Assembly: GCA_038277395.1 (NCBI GenBank)
Contig: CM076189.1
Location: 238,020,653-238,084,652, forward strand
Source of the DNA: Dryocosmus kuriphilus
Lineage: Eukaryota > Arthropoda > Insecta > Hymenoptera > Cynipidae
Direction of reading: 5' to 3'
Length of the DNA: 64,000 bases
The position numbers were made by a program, and so were the translations under genes. The notes beneath the pieces are model-generated. The model did no database searches. It worked only from the letters and a program-made list of their open reading frames with translations, and had not been told where the DNA came from. Shown here in pieces: positions 57,674 to 64,000 of the stretch. Numbering within the stretch: the stretch's first letter is position 1; every line of letters starts with the position of its first letter.

Positions 57674-58485
57674 TATATGGAAATATGTATTTACATAATA
57701 AAAATTTTAAAAACTTATAAACTCCGTAAATTTATACAAAATGTAGAATCTGAGAATTTTTAAGTTTTTTAGAGGAAATTTCAAAACGTATAATTTTTTT
57801 TATCGATTTCAACTGACTTCAAATTTGTATTTTTTCAAATTTTTTTAGAGAAAAATTAGAAATTTCAAAAAATTCATTAATAAAGAAAAATTATGAAATT
57901 AGAAAAAAATTAGAAAATATTGTAAAAATTTCTTAAGCTTCTACATTTCTAAAAGTTTCTTTCTAAAAAATCTTACAAAATTGAAAAAAAAATCTAATTA
58001 AAACATTGGGTAAACATTTTTTAAAATTCTACATTTTTAAACGTTTCTGAATTTACTTCACAAAACTTATCAAATTAAAGATTTCTGTTTCGAAATTATT
58101 GAAAAATTACCTACATTTCTATAAGTTTCAAAATTCTATTTAAAGAATACCACAAAGTTTTAAAGAATTCAAAGTTTCTTTCCGGATTTCTTTTTAAGAA
58201 ACTTACAAAATTAAAAAAATTCTAACTTTCTTATTAGAAAAATATTATAAAAATTTCGTGCTTTTTAAAATTATTAATTTTCTAAGAGTTTCGAATTTTC
58301 TTCTAAAAAACTTGCAAAAATAAGAAAAGTTATACATTTTTTATTTAGAAAATATTGTAAAAATCACTAAGTTTCTAAATTTCTAAACTTCTAAAAGCTT
58401 CTGATAATTTTCCAAACAAGCATGAAAAATTGTAAAAATAATCTAAATTTTTTATTCTGATCATGTTGTCAAAATTTATCAACCA
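57674..58485. other. AT-rich, TTTCTAAAA-like periodic DNA
   Basis: Many loose repeats of AAATTTCTAAAA. No gene seen. It is probably 5' non-coding sequence of the hAT element. Confidence 0.5.
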
Positions 58486-59290
58486 ACTTGTAGAATTACT
58501 TTGTGAAATTTAGTGCGTTTACTAAGGATGCTGCAAAATTTTTATTTACAATGTAGTATTTTCATATGATTTTATGACCTTCAAAGAAGTAAAATAAAAT
58601 ATTGTGAATCACTGCATTATACATAACGATTTCGCAATATCGGGTAAATTCGAGGCTTCGGGCGTCGCCTGGAAAAAGAAAAAGATATCTTCTGGGAAAA
58701 AGGGATGAGCATGATTGAACGCATTTTTGCAATTAGTTTGTTGTACGAGAAATCTTTTGGGACACGAGATTTTTCGTAATTTTGAAGTGGAAAATGATAC
58801 GTGCTCCCCCACCCCCCTTTAAACTTGGAAAAGGGAGTTAAATGAAGGATATTAACTGATTTTCGTAACCGATCTGTGAATGTACACTTTACAGGTAGCC
58901 AAAATGGCGACAAACAACGTTGACAAAGTACAAACTCACATTTGTGACACGCAAAAATGAAAAACTTAACAATAATGACGCCCGTATTGCCGCACCGCAA
59001 TATCTTTCGTAAACTCACTAAGTATATTGTACAAATAAATTTAAGCATAATTACAAAGTGTCTACATGCACCGAAATTCTGTACGAAAATATAGCTCAGA
59101 ACTACGAATCTGGCTTATTATAAAAAATTTTGTGATTAATATTTTGGCTACTTGTACCGTAACTTCGGTACAAATAACCAAACTTATAATTCAGCGGTAT
59201 AAGTACCATAATTTTGGTACACATAGCTAAATTACTTGTATTTGAGAGCTATTTGTACGGAAATTTTGGTACCCATAGAGACCGCCAATT
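58486..59290. repeat. Dispersed repeat module, copy 2
   Basis: A longer version of the module at 56300-56560, expanded by ~500 bp of unrelated sequence. Its right part repeats GGTACAAATAGC-like units several times. Confidence 0.6.
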
Positions 59291-59559
59291 CAGGTTAGGA
59301 CCTTTATGCACGACTAGACACTGGTACAATTTAACATTCACGTACCTGGAAAATATAGCGATCCAACAAAAATACAGCATAAATTATGTAACATGATGAT
59401 AGCAGGTAAGTATTTACTATTAGCAGACGTGAAACCATGTCAAAGTGTGAAAACGACCATTACCAAACCGACGCGGACCGCGGATCAGCCGAAAAAGGAA
59501 AAGGAATCGGCGTCCGGCCGCCGGCCGGCATAGTGCATATACTATACTATACCATAATA

Positions 59560-59698
59560 TGGTATAGTAAATAAAATATCGATAATCTGAAAAAATATCG
59601 ATATTGATATCGATATATCGGTTCAGTTTCGATATTAAAAAATATCGATATTTAAAGTCCGATATATCGATTTTTTCGATATCGATATTCCATCACTA
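59560..59698 (-). repeat. hAT 5' terminal inverted repeat
   Basis: Inverse of the 51491-51620 end, with ATATCGATA repeats. Next to it is the palindrome ACTATACCATAATATGGTATAGT-like segment (59548-59570). Confidence 0.85.
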
Positions 59699-61170
59699 CC
59701 TTGCATCTCGATAACAGGATGATATCTGTTAATCAGGGCACCACCAATACGGAAGAAATCCCCGAGATTACGCCGATGATCAATCGTAATCGTTTTGTCA
59801 AAGAACTTAAATATGGATTGGAAGTGGCCATTTCTAGATTCAACAGTCCCTCTCGATTTCGTTATGAGCCGTGCTTCGTTCGCTTCTTCCGTTGACAATT
59901 GACTCTGACCTGCTTGGAGAAATGGCGGTATCTTGGATTCAATGCCCAGTCGTTCTAACAGCTGTTGGGCATCTCGGTATCCTCTGTCCTCTATAAAAAT
60001 ATCGCCAATGTTGAAAAATGCTCTCATGCCCTCCACATCTCTTTCAAATTCACTGATGAGCATTTGTGCGTCATTGTTTCGTGAGTCCGAGAAATAAGGT
60101 CCTTGTATATTAAGTATATACCCGTCTGGAGCTACGATAAGAGCAGGTTTCACCAAGTGACGTCCCTTATGCTTACAGAATGATTGACGCAGTACACGAA
60201 AGTTACTGCTCTTCTGTGTGTAAGCATAAGTGCCATCTATGATAGCAATCGCTCTGGGAATTTCTGGTTGTGGATTGTAGAGTTCACTGGCAAATGCTGT
60301 CACATGTCCTTCTACATATTCCTCTCTGGTTATCGCTGTTAATCCAATGTTGCCGGGTACAAATCGCTGCATTAGAGACTCTCTTACCGTAGCAATGGCC
60401 ATGCTTGTAGCTTGCCGGCTGGAATAGTGGAAAATTATTTTCAGAAATTCATCGGAAAGTCCCTGACGCATCTTGCAAAGAAAAGTCATAAGATCCTTTT
60501 TTCTGACTTATCTTACACCATGTTCATGTAACCGAGGAATTGGATCGCAGAATGTATACAATTCTCGAAACTGTTCCTTCGTTACAGCAAACATATCTTT
60601 AAATTCTTCATCACTACAGCTATCCTCATCACCAAAATCTTGATGAGAATTTGCTTCGTTACGAAGTTTCTGCAAAAACAAAAGCATCTGCTGTCCAGGT
60701 ATCTTATATGGTCTATTATAATTGCTTGTAATCCAGGAAGCAAAGGCGCTAAGATGAAGCCACGTTCATCCAAATGATTTAAACAGGCTCTAGTGTCCTC
60801 CGTAATGAAGATATCCATATCAATATAGACATTGACTCTACACTCTTCTGAAAGCCTGGGTACGTTAGCATTGCCAGCAGCATTACAGAACATACACGTT
60901 TGTTTGTCTACCTGTTTGAGTAAAAACATTAAGTCTTAAGCATCCGGGATCACGTTTAAGCTCCTCTATTTCATTACCAATTGATAGATTGCAATTCAGG
61001 CATAACCTACTATCGCCGGCAACTTCAAGTTGTGGTCTACGAAGTTGAAGGCGTCTAAAAATTGCAATGTTTTGCCTATCTGGATTAACATTTCCATCGA
61101 TTCAAACCATCTGTCTTGGTTGATAGGCTCTTCCACACACATAACAGTCAATTCGAACTCTGAAAGCCAT
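59699..61170 (-). pseudogene. DDE_Tnp_4 (IS5/ISL2EU-like) transposase, truncated by hAT end
   Basis: A minus-strand transposase starting at ATG 61170 (MAFRVRIDCYVCGRAY). The N-terminal Cys-rich segment has CYVC, CLNC and CMFC motifs. An in-frame TGA occurs at codon 23 and a frameshift near 60935. The main block (ATG 60489) has the DDE triad: IIDGTYAY (Asp85 of this block), FIEDRGYRD (Asp168) and VESRNGH (Glu217). Its last codons run into the hAT inverted repeat at 59698, so the native C-terminus is missing. The ISL2EU assignment is from memory; the DDE_Tnp_4 assignment is firmer. Confidence 0.75.
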
Positions 61171-62205
61171 TTTTAAGGCTTTTAACTGTTAAGAGGTAAG
61201 AGGTCTTTAAAACCACAAAAATACTTTAAAACAACAAATGGAAAAAAATAAACAGCAAAATAAAATGAAAAAACATTCAAAAATAAATAGACGAAGGGAA
61301 GAATGAATGCAGAACAATAAATCAGACTAATAAGCGCAATGTAAACAATAAATAAGGAAAAGAACTATTATAAATTCGATTCTGTAGCTTATGAAAAATA
61401 TTCTAATGCACTCTCAAGACTTTTCACAAAGGAAATGACAAGCCTACAGCCATCGATGAAAATAAAAGTGAACCGCTGCATTATGAGCGACCGTCAATTT
61501 TTTAAGTATTTGAACAACTTCAGTGGGAGGGAATAAATGAGTGATCTGAAACCAGTCATCAATAATAATTATAAAAAAAATAAACATCGTTATTTAAATG
61601 AACTGCAACAGCAGGTTCCTCCTTTTTCAAGTGAGCTTGAATAACCTTCGAGATCATCATACTAAATCAAAAGTATAAAGAATACAATCCGAAATCCAAT
61701 CAATTCATTTCACAATCTTATTTCATTTACAATAAGCCACAAGGCACCTTTTTCCAAGGGGAAAGTGGACGTTTTCTGCCCCATATAACTTTTTATAATT
61801 CCAGCTCTCTCAAAGTATACATAAAGAACTTATTTCTGTTTTCCAATTGTTAATCACAATTCCGCGGTCACTATTTTTTATGATTTCCCCGAACCATAAG
61901 GACTATTCTCCCGCAAGATTGGCGTTTTATACCCCCCTCGCTCTTTTATTCATTTACATCTCAAGGACGAAAGTTTGGGACTACCCTTTCTCCTACACCA
62001 TCTCTGCCCTCACAGCAGTCAGTATTTCAAGCGAGTTAATATTTTGAGCGCTTAGCGTTCGACTGTTTTAAGAAGCGCGCGATAGATATGTTTAAATGAC
62101 CTTGCTTTATTTAGACCGGACGTTATCACCTTGTCTGCGCTCACGGAAGTATGTTTTGAACTTGATATTGATCTCACCGGGGCACCGTTTTCAACGTTAT
62201 AGGAG
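61171..62205. other. AT-rich DNA, no gene recognised
   Basis: Short ORFs only. 61847-62047 contains a hydrophobic stretch but no supporting motif. Confidence 0.4.
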
Positions 62206-62815
62206 TGACGTTCAAATATTTTAAAGTTCTCTAAAATTTCGAAACATATCAAAGATTTTAAAAGATATTAATGATTTTAAAACATTTCAAATATTTCACA
62301 AATATTTTAGACCTCAAATTTTTCAAAATATTTCAAAAGTTTAACAAAGACTTCAAATATTTCATAACAATTTCAGAGATTTCGAAAAGATTTCAAAGAT
62401 TTAATAATAATTTTCACATAGATTTTAAATAATTGAAAAGGTTTCAAATATTTCAAAGTTCTCAAAGCTAACAAAGATTAAAAATCAAAAGGTATTTAAA
62501 GATATTTCAAAGATCTAAAAAATTTTAAAATATATCACAATTATTTTAAATATTTTTAAATCTTTTACAAAAATTTCAGAAGGTGTCACAAAGATTTCAA
62601 AATTTGTTAAAATATTTCAAATATTTCATAAAAATTTTAAAGGTTTCGAAAAGATTTCAAAGCTTCAATAAAATTCACAAAGATTTCAAATATTTTGAAG
62701 TTTTCCAAGATTTCGCAAGGATTTTAACGGATTTTAAAAGCTTTAAAAGATTTTCAAATATTTTAAAAGTATTTCGGTTTTTAAAGAAAAGCAAGAATCG
62801 ACGATGGATTGAAAA
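62206..62815. repeat. Degenerate TTTCAAAGATTT-type repeat field
   Basis: About 600 bp in which TTTCAAATATTTCAAAGATTT-like words recur every 12-25 bases. Open frames through it are low-complexity artefacts. Confidence 0.75.
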
Positions 62816-62874
62816 TCCTTAAAGCAGCTAACATATTTTAAACGCGGTTTCGTATATAACAAACAACGGCACAT

Positions 62875-63645
62875 TTCCTCATTTTTTATTAAATTTTTTG
62901 TAGTATTACATGAAAAAATTCGCCTTCTTTAAAAAAATAAATAAAAACCATAGTTACCGTTATTTCACCGTCAAGGTCATAATTTGACTTTTCGTAAATA
63001 ACATCTTCTGGGTTAAAATTTTGAAAACTGATTTCATCTGGTTTTAGTTCAATATCATCGCGTAATTAGTGTAATTTGCCATATTTTAACATCGATTTTT
63101 CATTTTAAAAACTTTGCACTTAAATTATTGAACAACGGACTTACAGCAATCTCAAATCGAAAAACGATGCATTGAAAATCGATAACCTTAAACCCCCCGG
63201 TAAGAGCTTCCAATTAAACTGAATTAGAATGCGGACGAAAAATTTCAAAAACGGAATTATTAGGAATTCAAACAACGTTTTACATTTCATCATATTTTAT
63301 TATCGAGATTTTTTGGATGCATTTTTAGTTAAAAATTGTTCTTTACTAAAATAAATTAAAAACCATGGAGTTAGTTAAATTCACCGTCAAGGTCATAATT
63401 TGAGGTTTTCGTAAATGACATCTTCTAGGATTAAATGATGTTGACAAACTGATTCATCTGGTTTTAGTTCAAATCATCGCGTAAAATGTGTGTAAACTTT
63501 GCCATAGTTAAGAACTGAACATCGATTTTTCATTTTTCCAAAAAGGAATTAAAATGCACTTAAATTATTGCACAAAACGGAATTTACAGCAATCTCAAAA
63601 AGGAAAAACAAGCAACATTAAAAATCGATAACCTTAAACACATGT
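62875..63645 (+). repeat. Direct duplication of a ~0.33-kb unit, ~410 bp apart
   Basis: The order CACCGTCAAGGTCATAATTTGA, CATCTGGTTTTAGTTCAA, AACATCGATTTTTCATTTT, TTACAGCAATCTCAAA and ATCGATAACCTTAAAC occurs at ~62970-63194 and again at ~63384-63637. The copies differ by many small indels. Non-coding. Confidence 0.8.
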
Positions 63646-64000
63646 ACGAGGAGAGTCTTCGTCTTAATTTAGATTTGCAAAGGAAAGTGATCAGTTTTTT
63701 TTTTGTACAAAATGAAAGTAAATTTGTAATAATTAACTATAATAACACAAACCTGCGAAATTTGGGGTTTCGTCAGGTACAGAAGTAAGAGAGGGTGAAT
63801 CTTGTACATTTTTTGACGCTGAAAACGAATCCGGACAATGAAATTGTCTGGCACGTCAAGTACAGATAACAACACGTGGGACGCATGTCATGCATGCAAT
63901 GCGTGCCAGATCGCATGAATCTCGCCATCACTGAATGATGGTCTCGTAGCTGCGAGCGTTATGAGTCGCATATTGCTAGCACGGAACACGCGCACATGCT
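63646..64000. other. Window end, possible exon on the minus strand
   Basis: The minus strand is open from the window end to a possible GTTTGT donor near 63752, reading a Ser/Pro-rich peptide (SPSLTSVPDETPNF). CATGCATGC-type palindromes occur at 63884-63902. Too little is visible to call a gene. Confidence 0.2.

Larger units (their letters stand above)
51491..59698 (-). mobile_element. hAT element (BED type) carrying an EDRF1 fragment
   Basis: The ends are inverted: TAGTGATGGAATATCGA (51491-51507) and its inverse at 59682-59698. Next to each are ~130 bp of ATATCGATA-rich repeats that match in inverted orientation, a hAT signature in insects. Inside, on the minus strand, lie a BED-type hAT transposase (54234-57673) and the last five exons of EDRF1 (52362-53949). 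The 8-bp flanks differ (GACTTAAC before, CCTTGCAT after), so a simple single insertion is not proven. Confidence 0.75.

Noticed and set aside
59548..59575. Palindrome near GGTATAGT as a possible operator or terminator
   Set aside because: It lies next to the hAT inverted repeat and fits element-end structure; no gene context supports regulation.

Overview
This window is AT-rich eukaryotic DNA, almost certainly from an insect and plausibly a hymenopteran. GT-AG introns, TATA plus TCAGT initiator promoters, an R1-clade-like LINE, an insect-type Polinton and a fragment of the animal gene EDRF1 all point that way. I see no bacterial operon, CRISPR array, rRNA or tRNA. Most of the window is a graveyard of nested transposable elements. 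The order assignment is inference.

Layout. 1-5.6 kb: a broken hAT (ZMYM1/DUF4371-type) transposase on the minus strand, degenerate tandem repeats and two MITEs (4426-4785 and 4998-5566). 6.2-8.6 kb: an open but apparently catalytically dead transposase-like ORF and two ORFs of unknown origin. 9.6-10.9 kb: unrecognised spliced-looking minus-strand sequence that ends at a Polinton. 10.9-27.7 kb: an almost complete Polinton/Maverick with ~608-bp terminal inverted repeats (TIRs). It carries an integrase, packaging ATPase, adenain-like protease, PLA2-like protein, minor and major capsid proteins, protein-primed DNA polymerase B and several conserved proteins of unknown function. Many genes carry stops or frameshifts, and the polymerase gene is split by a 1.8-kb insertion. 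27.7-33.1 kb: a full-length-looking R1-clade-like LINE with ORF1, ORF2 and a poly(A) tail, abutting the Polinton end.

34.3-46.1 kb: inverted arms of ~0.8 kb enclose a 9.4-kb two-gene DNA transposon. One gene is a Tnp2/CACTA-like transposase and the other a spliced DUF4806-type gene. A small P-element derivative with a perfect 8-bp target duplication sits between the two genes. 46.7-51.5 kb: a decayed env-bearing gypsy/errantivirus-like LTR retrotransposon, interrupted by a 500-base assembly gap. 51.5-59.7 kb: a segment bounded by two hAT-type TIRs. It carries a BED-type hAT transposase and, on the same strand, the last five exons of EDRF1 with their introns. 59.7-61.2 kb: a DDE_Tnp_4 (IS5/ISL2EU-like) transposase remnant cut by the hAT end. 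61.2-64 kb: AT-rich repeats, including a ~0.41-kb direct duplication.

How the pieces work together. The Polinton genes would form a virion and replication module: polymerase B copies the DNA, the ATPase packages it, the protease matures the capsid and the integrase inserts the element. Five of its genes, possibly six, have the same core promoter, a TATA box 29-31 bp before a TCAGT initiator. The decay makes this copy unlikely to be autonomous. The most unusual object is the EDRF1 3' fragment lying between hAT ends beside a hAT transposase. That arrangement suggests capture of a host gene fragment by a transposon, or a composite of two hAT copies, because the flanking 8-bp sequences do not match.
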